From the NCBI GenBank assembly GCA_033026295.1, contig CM065168.1, forward strand, positions 39,754,875 through 39,818,874: a stretch of DNA of 64,000 bases, written 5' to 3'. The position numbers were made by a program, and so were the translations under genes. Position 1 is the first letter of the stretch; each line of letters starts with the position of its first letter. The notes beneath the pieces were generated by a model, which saw nothing but the letters and a program-made list of their open reading frames with translations, had not been told where the DNA came from and searched no databases. This DNA is from Channa striata. Lineage: Eukaryota; Chordata; Actinopteri; Anabantiformes; Channidae. Below, piece after piece: positions 26,328-37,248 of the stretch.

Positions 26328-26544
26328 ATTTGTGTCAAATTATCCTCGTGCGGTAAGAACACAGAGTGATGACCACCTGAAGGCAGCTAAAAGGCACCTG
26401 CTGCCCTTCCTGCAGTCATCATGCAAACCAGATCACAGAATTTAAAAAACAAACGACTAAAGAACCCAAACTGAATTTGCAGAAATATGACGAAAACACA
26501 AATTAGTCAGTAATACACAGGGACAAAGAAAACTCGGACGTCTA

Positions 26545-26607
26545 ACCAGGAGCGATCATGAGTCGAATCACTCACCCTGTGTTACCAACTGAGCTACAGG
26601 CGCACAA
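26545..26607 (-). repeat. tRNA-headed SINE-like fragment, minus strand
   Basis: Read on the minus strand it begins GCGCCTGTAGCTCAGTTGG, a canonical box A with D-arm. ATTCGACTCA, a diverged box B, follows about 25 bases later. The A-to-B spacing is shorter than in a true tRNA and no acceptor stem closes. It is a SINE head relic and not a tRNA gene. Confidence 0.5.
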
Positions 26608-27929
26608 CAAAAGGAAACAAACAGTAGTCATGTGCTTCATATGCAAACAATTAAAACAGATAGAAACAAGTAAAATTTAACATACTGGCATGAAATAAAC
26701 CAAGTAATCTGTTCATAAAAGATTAATTTTATTTATTATTTAAAAAACATTACATCCTTAAGAAAGTGGGGAGATTTGTCGCTCTAATGCACCGTTTTGG
26801 TTTGGACTGTAGAGGGAGCAATTGATTTACAGTGTTCTCGATCTGCAAATACACATATCTGGGAAAAATATCACTTGCAACACTGTGCGACTTACCCTAC
26901 AACAATCCGATGTTCTCTTATCTGGAGCTAAAAGCATGCCAGTGTTGATTCAATTTGTTCTGTTCAAACAGTATTTAGATCAGAACCACTCTGCCTTTGA
27001 ACAAGTGCGCATTATATCCAGCGTAGATTTTTACAACAAAGATTAGTGGCCCTTGACAAAAAGAACAATGTAAATAACAGAGAGCAGATGTCCTTTTTTT
27101 TTTTTCCATGACGTAGTGTAATACACAGCCATTCGAAGGGACTGTGCAAACTGTCAGAGCCCTTCAGATAGTCTCTCTCTACTGTCTGATGCACGTTAGA
27201 CTTTTTCTTGGAGTTTTGTGCCAGAATAATAGGCTGATGGTTTATTAATTTTCTACTTTTTGGTCTTCTTTTTTTGTTTGTGTTTGCAGGCATTTCTAGT
27301 AGCATTTCACTGGTCTAACGAGTGTTCTAACATTAGTTTGTTTTTGAAATGTGATGGTCAGACTTGAGTTTTAAGGAGCAATATTGTGGAAAAAGAAAGC
27401 GCCTCGGGCTTTAAACCTTTGAGACAAACTTCAAGCATAATCTGACTAGATTCCAATGCGTCTCTGACAGCAGTTATTCTTGCCTGCTGGACTGCTTCAT
27501 TTCTGCAGTAAAGACGTCAAAAACGCTTTCACTCCTCATTAATTTTCTTTTTACGCGGCAGCAAAACACGTCACGCCAGCCTTCAGAGTCTCCTGCTGGT
27601 TAAACAGAAAAAAAAGAGAGTTTAAAGGCTGCTTGACTCTAACACAAACCAATAAACGCTCTGCAAAACATTCACTAACTTAGCAACATCCTATTATAGA
27701 ACACTCAAGGTAACCACAGTTCTCCACTGTCGGGGTGTCTAATTGTGAACATAAGATAATAAGCAGCCCCAAATTTGACTTTTAGATGAAAACTCTGAAA
27801 AAATATGGCATTGTGGCCGTGCCAAACGTTCACCTTTGCATTACTCGCAGAGAACAACTGTAACGGTGTGACGCTTCATTAACAGCTCATGAAAACCACT
27901 GCACACAGCAGCCAGCATCATGGCTAATT
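26608..27929. other. Intronic DNA without recognised genes
   Basis: No convincing ORF, repeat or RNA gene was seen. The sequence is AT-rich and unremarkable. Confidence 0.5.
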
Positions 27930-28055
27930 ATTATACATTTTTTATTAACTTATGTTTTAGGGACAATGCAACTAAACGTTGTTAAAACAAAGTGAGCAAA
28001 GCTGTTTCTAAAGGCCATACAGCAACAAGCTCATTTGCAGTCCCTGTGCCTGGTT
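27930..28055 (+). repeat. Probable dispersed fish repeat containing GGGACAATGCA
   Basis: TTTTAGGGACAATGCAACTAAACGTTGTT is followed by AAGCTCATTTGCAGTCCCTG. This resembles a common percomorph repeat built around 'cagggacaatgcacatt ... gtagtccctgg'. Assignment is from recall of the motif order and is only moderately secure. The segment could also be an old copy retained as regulatory sequence. Confidence 0.4.
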
Positions 28056-31000
28056 ATTACGGCAATTAAGCACCTGAAACTGCAAGAATTGACAATGGAG
28101 AAAATAATACGGCTGCTGTTGTTACACTCGGACCAGCTTACTTTTCCTTACAGTGTTTATTGGGTTGAATGGTAATAACAATTTATCTGCAATTAGATTA
28201 GTCCGCCCACGTATCAGTCAGGCTCCGGTAAGAATCCAATCACAAGTACATTGAATCAGGCGGTGATGATCCAGTCTGTTTGGTGACTGCTGAGAGAAGA
28301 AGAAAACTTGGGGCAGGAGTCAGCACTTTCCTGCATCATTTCTTGAAACTTAAATCTAAGAACTGCCAGCAAAGCAGCACTGTTTAAAGAGGAAATGAAA
28401 TGGAAAGGGCGTGAGAAATAGGTTCACATCAATGGCAGGTCATCAACAAAAGACAAATTGTAACAATTGTTAATAAGTGGTTGTTTTTTTTTTTTTCTGC
28501 AGGGTCATTCAACAAAATGGAAAAGATTGATTCACTTAGTATTACCTTACAGTTATGCGATGAGCAATAATGAACATGTGGAAAAGCCAGTCACCGATGC
28601 TAATATAATCACTCAGCTTGCAAAAATGAAAACCTGACGTGAAAGCAATTTGTAAACATCCATAATTCTGTAAAAAGAAAGAGAACTCCAGCAGGGGTTG
28701 GCAAAGACAGACCCCACATCCAGATGCTGATTTTGGAAAGAACATGTAACCTGCTGTTTGTGGATATGGATCAATGAAGCTCAGCCTTTAGAGGACATAA
28801 GAATCACAGTGGTTGCAGAGATTGTCAGGAGGCATATTTTCATAGACACATAGCGCCAGCAGGGAACAATAAGTGACTGAGTCTGCACATGCAAGTTTAC
28901 AGTTAACGTCGTATATGAAGGAGGACCTGAACACCGCTCACAGCTGTTACGGTGCAACGTAAAAAATGCCAGCACGCTTTTCTTTCCTGCACGCTCACCA
29001 AATCTCACAGTCACGGTGACACTGATTTAACCGTAATGTGTTGCTGCAGTGACAACAGGCTGCATTACCTGGCCAGATGGTCTGAAACAGTGGGCACCGT
29101 CCTCGTGACGCGCGCCGCGTCCAACTGCAATCAATCACGGGCAAACGTGGTGCAGCAAAAAAGGTGATTTCCCTTCAAACAGTGGAACAAAAACAAAGCC
29201 ATAATTTCTGCAGCAGGGCCAAGCAGGGCAGCTCAGCACTTTTATGTTTATTGAACCCCAGTGAATCCATTATTTGTTTGTCACTGTATCTTGGGTAATA
29301 AAACACCTCTCGTACAATGCAGAGCGAGGTAACACGGTCTTTCGGGGACATGTAGAATAAATTATGAGAAAGCCTTGGCAAGCCCTACGTAGTTACTCTG
29401 TGTGAAGACGTGGACACAATATGTTTCTTGTCATTCTCACCGTTGTTCACACTTCCTCTCTTTCCTCTTCCCACTTCTCTTTGAACAACTGCTGATTGCA
29501 AACAGAGCTCAGGTGTGTGACTCAGCACTACCTTCAGCGATGCATCCGAGCACAGGATTTTCCTCGAGCCATAATAATAAAAAAAAACTCGATCGAGGAT
29601 CAGGCCAGAGTCATATTTTTAATCAAGTTGTCCTGCTGCACCATAAAACGCATCCAGCAAATTCAGTGCTCATGATGAGCAATTGTAAAAAAACACAACA
29701 AAACAAAAATCAGTTTATAGTGTTCTGAATGCAGACAGGGACAAAACCCTCCTGCCCCAGTGGTTATACAGTACGTCCAACATGGACGCCGGCCAAGCAG
29801 TTACACACAGGGCGCGAGGTTCAGTGGCATCCACTCGGGTTGATGTGTCATTAGCACGGCCCCACCTGCTGTCATCGTGCACCCGTGGGCCCTGTCTGCG
29901 TCAGACTTTTATTACAGCCTAACATACTGCTGCTGCCTGCGTGACACCGGGCCCACCGTTACAGATCAGTGCTCACTGAGCCCTGCACGATATCGACGAG
30001 TCTCCAAAAAACAATGTCTAAAAAATTGCAGAAGACTCACAACACCGGTGTTTTTTCTACTCATTCGGATGCGAAACGTGTCGGGTCAAGTCAAATCATA
30101 CGAGGATGGAATTTCTCAATGGGCAGCAATAAATGATAAATCTGCTCGGACATCAGAAATCTGGTTTTGTTTCCCTCTAACTGAAGCCCCTTCATCGCTT
30201 CCTAACACAGGAGATATTGGATTGCAGCAGTGTAATGGGCAGTGTTCACTCTGAATCATAACACATCACGCCCGATTCATCTCCAATAAAATAAGACAAA
30301 AAAAATAAACCATTGTGCTGAGATGAGATGTGAGGATGAGGCTAATAAAACCTTTCATGCTACATGTAACAATGCGATTGCAGCAGTTATTTGAAGGAAC
30401 GAATATCACTAAATAAGCAATCCACATGCTAGATGAAAACATAATTTAATGCTCCTTTGAATCGGAGCGGCCCAAAAGCCCAACAGCAATAAACATTACA
30501 CCTCACTCCACTTAATTGTAGCAATGTTGCAGATTGTACGTTCTCATTCAATACACTATCTCAGCTAACTGGGCTCTGCTTAAGAAACCAAGGATGCAGT
30601 TCAACTCCTCTGAATGAGAAATAATAGTAAGCTCTTAAAACTTTCATTAAATATGCAGTTTAATAAGCTAGCTTTGTTTCAGTCGCATATCTCGTTCGGC
30701 TACGAGCGTGGGGATTTATCCAGCGATGTAAGTTCACGTGGCGAAATGAGCTCATTATTGGCCGACGTGTAAAAGAAATTTCAATGAGGCTTTTAGGGCA
30801 CCTCTGCAGCACTGCACGAAAACAAAGATGGCAAATACACTTACAGAAATGTATGAGTAAAGTTTTCCCTTTCTGCTCGGATTTATTAAAAGCATTAAAC
30901 TGCTATCTTGGCATTATAAAAACATGCTACTGTGTTTGCAACTAGTCAAAAATAAAAATCATTGAAGAAAAAAAGTTGAATGGTTGACTTAGCACTGCAG

Positions 31001-31076
31001 ATGTCCATATCAGCTCCTCTGTTTAATGTGCTTTCCCCCTCCAAAATTGTGACGTTAACATTTTTAGGAGGTTTGA

Positions 31077-31106
31077 AATCCCCTGTGGAAAAATTCACAG
31101 GGGATT
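31077..31106. repeat. 11-bp perfect inverted repeat (hairpin)
   Basis: AATCCCCTGTG and CACAGGGGATT are perfect arms around an 8-base spacer. G88-T95 and A89-T94 could extend the stem to 13 pairs with an AAAA loop. A second hairpin follows 18 bases later. Confidence 0.85.
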
Positions 31107-31123
31107 GATTTAATTAAGTGTTG

Positions 31124-31150
31124 CTATTGCAACATGGCAAATTGCAATAG
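31124..31150. repeat. 9-bp perfect inverted repeat (hairpin)
   Basis: CTATTGCAA and TTGCAATAG are perfect arms around a 9-base loop. TTGCAA/ATTGCAAT is a C/EBP-like core on both arms. Confidence 0.8.
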
Positions 31151-33474
31151 ATGGAGGGACTGACATATATACGCTGTGCCGCTGTTCAAGTGATTGGACT
31201 GCACCTTCTTGCAGCAAATTATAAGTGCAAACGGGTGTTTAGTGAGGCTACTAATATATTCAGCATGTCTACATGCCTTGAAATGTGTCTATTACACAAT
31301 TATTAAAATCTTCTTTATAGTCCTCGGTTTTAAAGTTATTTACAGTCAACTCATCGTCAGCTAAGCTGTGTATGCGTCATGAAAGAGTCAGCGCGGTGAT
31401 ATTTTCAATATGTCAAATAATTGTTTGCCTGTGTGCGCAGTGGTGCAACCGAGAAAGGAGACAGATAAAGAAAAACAACCTTGAACAGCCCCTTAGCTCA
31501 ACCAGGTTCACAAATGGCACCAAAGAATGACACACTCATCAGCTCCCTTGGGCCGCGATTTGGCTGCCTGTGACGACGGCTCATCAGAAAACATGACAGG
31601 TGAAACACTAGCAGTGTCAGCGATGGTGATAGCGTGGTGACGCTCAAACCCCACCCAGCGTGCATCAGCTCCCTATTAATAAACTATCAAGCGGAGGGGA
31701 AACCCTTTTCCCCCCCGGGGATATGGCGAGACATGTTGCAAGCCATCTTTTCACACAGACCCGCAGCCTGTAACCAAACGCTACTATATCTGTGCCAGTG
31801 TCTAAGGTAACAGGCAGGTATCACCTCCTGTCTTACGTCCCCCGCACCAAGGCCGGATTATGTGTCAGTGCCGGGAAGTTGGTGCAAGAGAAAAAAGATG
31901 TTTGGTGAAAACAGTGAAATTGATTTTGTTGTTATCAGTAAAAATCTGATGTACTGTAAGAAGGCAGAGGAATGATTAAACTGTAAATGGCAGCAGAGCA
32001 AAAATGAGATATCTTGAAAGGACGTGTTTACTGTCCAATTTGAAAGATGAACTCAAGCCTGCAGCTTTTGCTGATTAATCCTTGAAGATTGCGGATTGAG
32101 AGGTGAATACAAGAGTGTGTCTTTGTTTCATGTCTCTCCACATTATCCGCATGCATTAAAACACTTTAATCCTGGCCGTGGATCGTCTGTGGATCTTGGA
32201 TTGGATCTGAAACTAGAAGGCAATCAATATGTACAATCTACCAGGCGGTCTTAAATGTCAACCACACAAAGGGCTTAAGATCATATACAGTATTATACAA
32301 GCTGGGGGACTGCGCCACCAAAATTATATCTTATTACTGCGTAATGCCTCTCTGCTCCTCTTTCATTGCACTAATGTGCCCACTCTGCAATGACAGAAAA
32401 AGGCTGCTGGCCACAGAATGGATGTTACAGTACACATCCTGCCAGGCTAATTTAGTTGCACACACTTAGCAGTGACCGAAGAAACGCGGCGATTAATACT
32501 GTTGTTGTCAAAAGAAAGTCAATTGCATTGCTACCAAATGCATAAATACCACAATAATGGTGGAGATGGATGTGGGAAAAGGCAATAAAGAGCAAAGTGG
32601 CAATTTCCACCGAATGCAGCCATGCAAGATGTTTGCCTTTATAACACTGTGTAAAACATTCTGTCATAAAAAAGGTGGATTTTCATCCCAAACAGAGTTT
32701 CCAACATAACCCGTGTCCCAATAAGAGCAAAAAGTCTGGGAATCATATCATTTTCTACATCTTAGTTTTGTTTTCTTCACCCTTCATCACCTCAAATTTG
32801 CAATTAAAATGCTGCAACTTTCAAGGTCTAAAAAACCACCAGCTTGGATGAAACAGGGTTAGACAAACTCAAGCTGTGCAGCCGAATGCTGTTTAACACA
32901 CCAGTTATTTTACATGTTGCTGGAGACACCAGATATTCTGATAAATGTGCATACAATCGTGCACGAGGCATCTTGAATAATTTCCGCTTGATGCGATAGT
33001 GCAGCGATGGTTCAGCTTCACTGAAAAGATGCAGCAGGACAGACGGATGGATTGTGTCTTTGTCTTTGACAATGTTTAAGGAAAAGAAAAAACAGTGGAT
33101 CAGAGGACAAAAAACTAATATTTCAGTGCACATGTTTTACGTAATTAGTGACAATCCAATTACTTTTTTAGTTTGATATAGTTACACTTAAGTAGGGCTA
33201 CATGATTTTTAAAGTCATAGTCTTGATTAATACCCCTACACAAACTAATTTTTGCACGACAATAATTCTACTGTGTTTGCATTAGCATGAAGGGCCACTG
33301 GGTCCCTTTTCCTCTTAAGTTTGCCCTTTCTGCTGTGAAACACTGACTAACGATCACATAGAAACAGAACATGTAGAGTAAAAAAACAACAGAGTTCTAA
33401 ATGACAAATAATTATTCAAATTTCAACCTACAATTAGTCATATTGCAGAAGAAGTAAATAGCAGACTCTAGCAA

Positions 33475-33605
33475 GAACTTTGGGGTTCAGTGTCTGGCTG
33501 AACGACGACTCATTTTTGAAGGGGGGCCGGGGGTCAAACCACTGACCCTGTGGTTCGTGGTCGACACCACTGAAGTATATGTGCGTCCTACACAACCACG
33601 CACAA
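33475..33605 (-). repeat. SINE-like dispersed repeat, minus strand
   Basis: Plus-strand text is GGGGTTCAGTGTCTGGCTGAACGACG, then GGGTCAAACCACTGACCCTGTGG and GTCGACACCACTGAAG. It matches the well-known fish repeat reading 'ggggttcagtgtcttgctcaaggacac ... gggatcgaaccaccgaccctgtgattggtgg ... ctctaccac'. In the minus sense a box-B-like GTGGTTTGACCC is present. Confidence 0.6.
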
Positions 33606-34421
33606 CTGAGGACACAAATACTGAAGTTATCGTCTGCTGGGCAAACTCAACTGCTACTGATTAACATATTTTTTTATCAAGGTCAAAGTCAATACAACAC
33701 TCTAACCTTATAATGAATCTCCAAAAGACACTATATCGACTGACCTTTCACCCCAATGAAGCCATTTGGAAAACAAGCTCCTGTATACCTACTGGAATTG
33801 AACTAGGTAAAGTTCCTGCTCATAAAATTTCCATGAGGTCAACCTGACTGGCAGAAATGTCTGTCTGAATTATGCATTGCATGGTAAACACTGAGCTCTG
33901 ACAGTGTGCTCCTCCCTGAGAACGTTTCAGTGAACATACAACGGCGAGCCTTTCCCCCGAGGGACGGTAGTTAATGGTACAGAATTCAGCTGGAGGAGTC
34001 AGCGGAGAGGTTCTGCCATATTGATGCAGGCAACTGTGGCTGTTAATGTGACGTTACGAGTTAGGCTTGTCTTTAAGTGCTATAGTCATGGCTCATTGAG
34101 AACCCATATGCGGGATGAGGGAGCGTGTGGCGGGAGCGATTATAAAAATGACGAGGTTGCCAGCGTGTGGCAGTCGAACAGGGACAGTTCACTCAACAGG
34201 ACTAATGGGGACAGGCCAAGAGACTCGAGGGGTCAAGTGGGCAATTCCAATTCAATATCTGTTTTTGTATCTCTAGTACTTCACATCTTAGCACAGTTCA
34301 CCAAGGGCACGGGCAGATTGATAGACAGTAACTTGTCATCTCCAGAGGGAACTAAATACTGAAGTTCTTTAATCTTTAAGCAGTTGCTGGGAGTTTTTGT
34401 TCCTGTTTTCTATCTATCTGC

Positions 34422-34460
34422 AACTTTTCATGCAATCTAAACAAGATTGCATGAAAAGTT
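34422..34460. repeat. 17-bp perfect inverted repeat with 5-base loop
   Basis: The left arm 34422-34438 (AACTTTTCATGCAATCT) and the right arm 34444-34460 are exact reverse complements around the loop AAACA. After one mismatch, a few more pairs are possible outward. This is the longest perfect hairpin I saw in the window. The loop and stem are too short for a typical microRNA precursor. Confidence 0.95.
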
Positions 34461-34781
34461 ACAAATGTGAAGACTGTATACTATATAAGACTGTATCAAG
34501 GGTTAAAAAACGCACACAAATAGACCACAAAATAAACAAAAAACAACTACATAAAATAACTATGCAGAAACTAAATTACTACACAGAGATGTATGACGAC
34601 CCAACGTAAAACTCACTGTAGCAAGATGCAAAACTTTACATGACACAGTGACCATTCTTTAATTAGGCCATTTTATCATGGTATGGCAATTTCTCTCGTA
34701 GCCCAGCTTCCCTTCACTGGTGCTTGTCAAGCTGGTGCATCTTCCGAATCATTGCCTGCCTGTGTGGTGGCCTCAAATTTA

Positions 34782-34788
<7 letters not shown>

Positions 34789-34843
<55 letters not shown>
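34789..34843. repeat. (CA)n microsatellite
   Basis: This is an uninterrupted AC run of about 55 bases, long enough to be highly polymorphic. Confidence 0.98.
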
Positions 34844-34845
<2 letters not shown>

Positions 34846-37232
34846 CAGAGCTGTCTACAGTGTACTGTAATTCAAATGCTCTGTACTCCTCCTGTACTTC
34901 CACCCACCAAATGCACATGACAAACACAGCAGGTAAAAAGATTCCAGCATCTCTCTACTTACCTGAGGAAGCTATTCATTTTCCCCAGCGAGGCACCATG
35001 GCATTGTGGGCTGTGACAGCACTTGCACAGTGGTTGGCATTTCATGGGTTCAGTTTTAAATCAGAGCACCGTGTTGGAAACCAGCCCATTCGGCTGCAAT
35101 TATACAAGTCATTTCGATTACGCTGTTTGCGAGAGTCAATTATAGTAACCCATCTGCAGGTTTACAAGCCGTGGTGCAAGTTCAATGTGAGGCCGCCGCA
35201 AATTGCAGTAAGTGCTGTTTAGCATGCATTCGTCACAGCGGTACAAGCAGTTGCCGCTCAAGTGTTTATGTGTTCATTCTCAGGAAGAGGAAAATTTAGT
35301 TAGGGCGAATTTCCCACGGAGAGGCGCGACCACACACAAACTGAGGTTGAAGGACACCCTCACAAAAATGAACAAATGAACACTGACACGATGTGAGGTT
35401 TCGGCTCACAGCTCTCACGCGCCCTCGACGTAGGTGGTGAGGTGAGAAGTGAAAAGGACTGAGGTACATGATCTTCAAAACAGGAAAATATCTTGGCATA
35501 TTCTAAATAAGGTGGAACTTGTGATTATTTTTATGATCTGTTGGGCATTTAATTAATTAAGGTGTTAATCATTTTGTCTGTGTCAGACAAATGTGAAAAC
35601 TAGCGATAAATCATCATCTGCAACCTATGTCACTCGTATTGTTTGTCTATTTCCATGATTGAACATTTTTGAATTGCCTTCCTTGAGCTTGTGATGGAAT
35701 TTATGCATTTATATCGCACAGGCTTACAACCAAGACACTGTCTTCTTATAATTTATACAGTACTCAAAACCACTATCTGCAACCAGCACCCAACGCACAA
35801 ACAAACAGGCCTCAAGTCTCTGTGAGGAGAGAGACATTTGCTCGCAGTGCAGTTTGACAGCTTTTTGAATTTACATAAGTTTATTAACGTTCTTCGTGCG
35901 TGCCTGTAAGCAGACAGCACTTTGACTGGAGGAGATGTGGCAGGTGTCTGAATTGCTAAAACATCCTCGGTGAAAGCGTTGAACCCGTGCCGCGGTGATG
36001 TCGCTCTATAGCAGCCCTGACATCCACAAAGCATCGCAGTGACTGTTTTTCTTGACTGCCGTGAACATTTCATCCCTCGATTGCCTGCCTTCGCTGTAAC
36101 AGAGCAGAAGGGGTTAAAGTCTGCATCAAATAGTACAGGCCGGGCAAGCTTCATAAAATCCCATTTCACGGTCAAGCTGCGGCGTCACAGTGCTGTTCTC
36201 TATCTGGGCTTGGGGTCAATAGGCAATCGATGAATTCCTTTTCCCAACTTCACAGCTCAGCAACAGAAATTGACAAAATACACAAGAGACATGCAAGAAT
36301 TGACCAGATTTCTGTGTGGCAGGCAGTTGTATATGACGGCAAACGTTTCCAGGTTACGGAACAATGTGCGCCATTTATTTAGCATCTTTGAATGTGTCAA
36401 CAAGCATCAGCAAATGTGCACACAGAGATATTCTTTGAGCAGGTCTGGCGTTCAAATGAATAATTCCAGCCTTAGGTATGGACCTTTTCCCTCATTTACT
36501 CTCTTTTACACTTGAATTTGGTGGCAAAGTTGTGTTAATTTTTAATCAGATTTAACAGCTGGGTTTCAACAGAGCTACATTATTTCACAATAAGTGTGGA
36601 TTTTATAAGGTTCTTTTATTGCCTGCAGGACTATAAACCCTTAAACTCGGCGAGGAACACGCTCCCTTTGAATCCTGCCCTCAGACATAGCTCGAACATC
36701 AATTATTCACATTCTACTGGTTGCAAGAAGTGGGCAATTGAATGTAAACCCAATAAAATCCTAGCGTGAACACAAATCATTGGCGATTCACAGCTTAAGT
36801 TACGCAGCTGTGCAGTGTTTTAGATGAGGTTTAAAAGTGCAAAAGGCAGGTTGTTTGGTTCTCCAGGACAAGGTAAACAAACGGTGGGTGAAAAGTGAAA
36901 TTATTCAGAGAACACAACTGCCCTGATGGTGAACAAGACGTCTGTGTGTTTTGTACCTGTAAGTCGATGGTTTGGGCTTTGCGTTCAATGACTGGAGTCG
37001 CACTGAGGCAATGAATAAGAAATCAGCACAGATGTCACAATTAATCCATCAAAATAAATACAGTAAGTGTTTTTTTGTGGTTTCTACACAATTCAAATGC
37101 AGGTTTAACTTTGCTTTGCCACTGAGATACCTGAAAATGCTGTTTCAAAAAACCAAGTACAATAGAATGTATCTGTGTATTAAAAAAAAAGGGTAATTTT
37201 CTGTGCTGATGATGTAGATTCATTGTGACAGC

Positions 37233-37248
37233 CCACACACACACACAC
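37233..37248. repeat. Short (CA)n run
   Basis: This is eight CA units, uninterrupted. Confidence 0.9.

Larger units (their letters stand above)
28056..33474. other. Intronic DNA without recognised genes
   Basis: No protein-like ORF is present. 30410-30800 looks like a cluster of conserved non-coding sequence. Two neighbouring hairpins lie at 31077-31150. 33185-33290 resembles a decayed hAT-type non-autonomous element (TAGGGCTACATGATT head), but too weakly to call. Confidence 0.5.

Noticed and set aside
26545..26607. tRNA gene (TAGCTCAGTTGG box A on the minus strand)
   Set aside because: Box A to box B spacing is too short and no acceptor or anticodon stem closes. It is a SINE-type relic.
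33185..33290. Possible hAT-type non-autonomous element starting TAGGGCTACATGATT
   Set aside because: Only the head resembles the common form; no terminal inverted repeat or target duplication was found.
34422..34460. microRNA precursor
   Set aside because: The stem is 17 bp with a 5-base loop, shorter than a standard precursor, and no known microRNA seed context was recognised.
34683..35222. 179-codon plus-strand ORF, the longest in the window
   Set aside because: It runs through a (CA)n array that encodes Thr-His repeats and cannot contain stops. The flanks are not protein-like.
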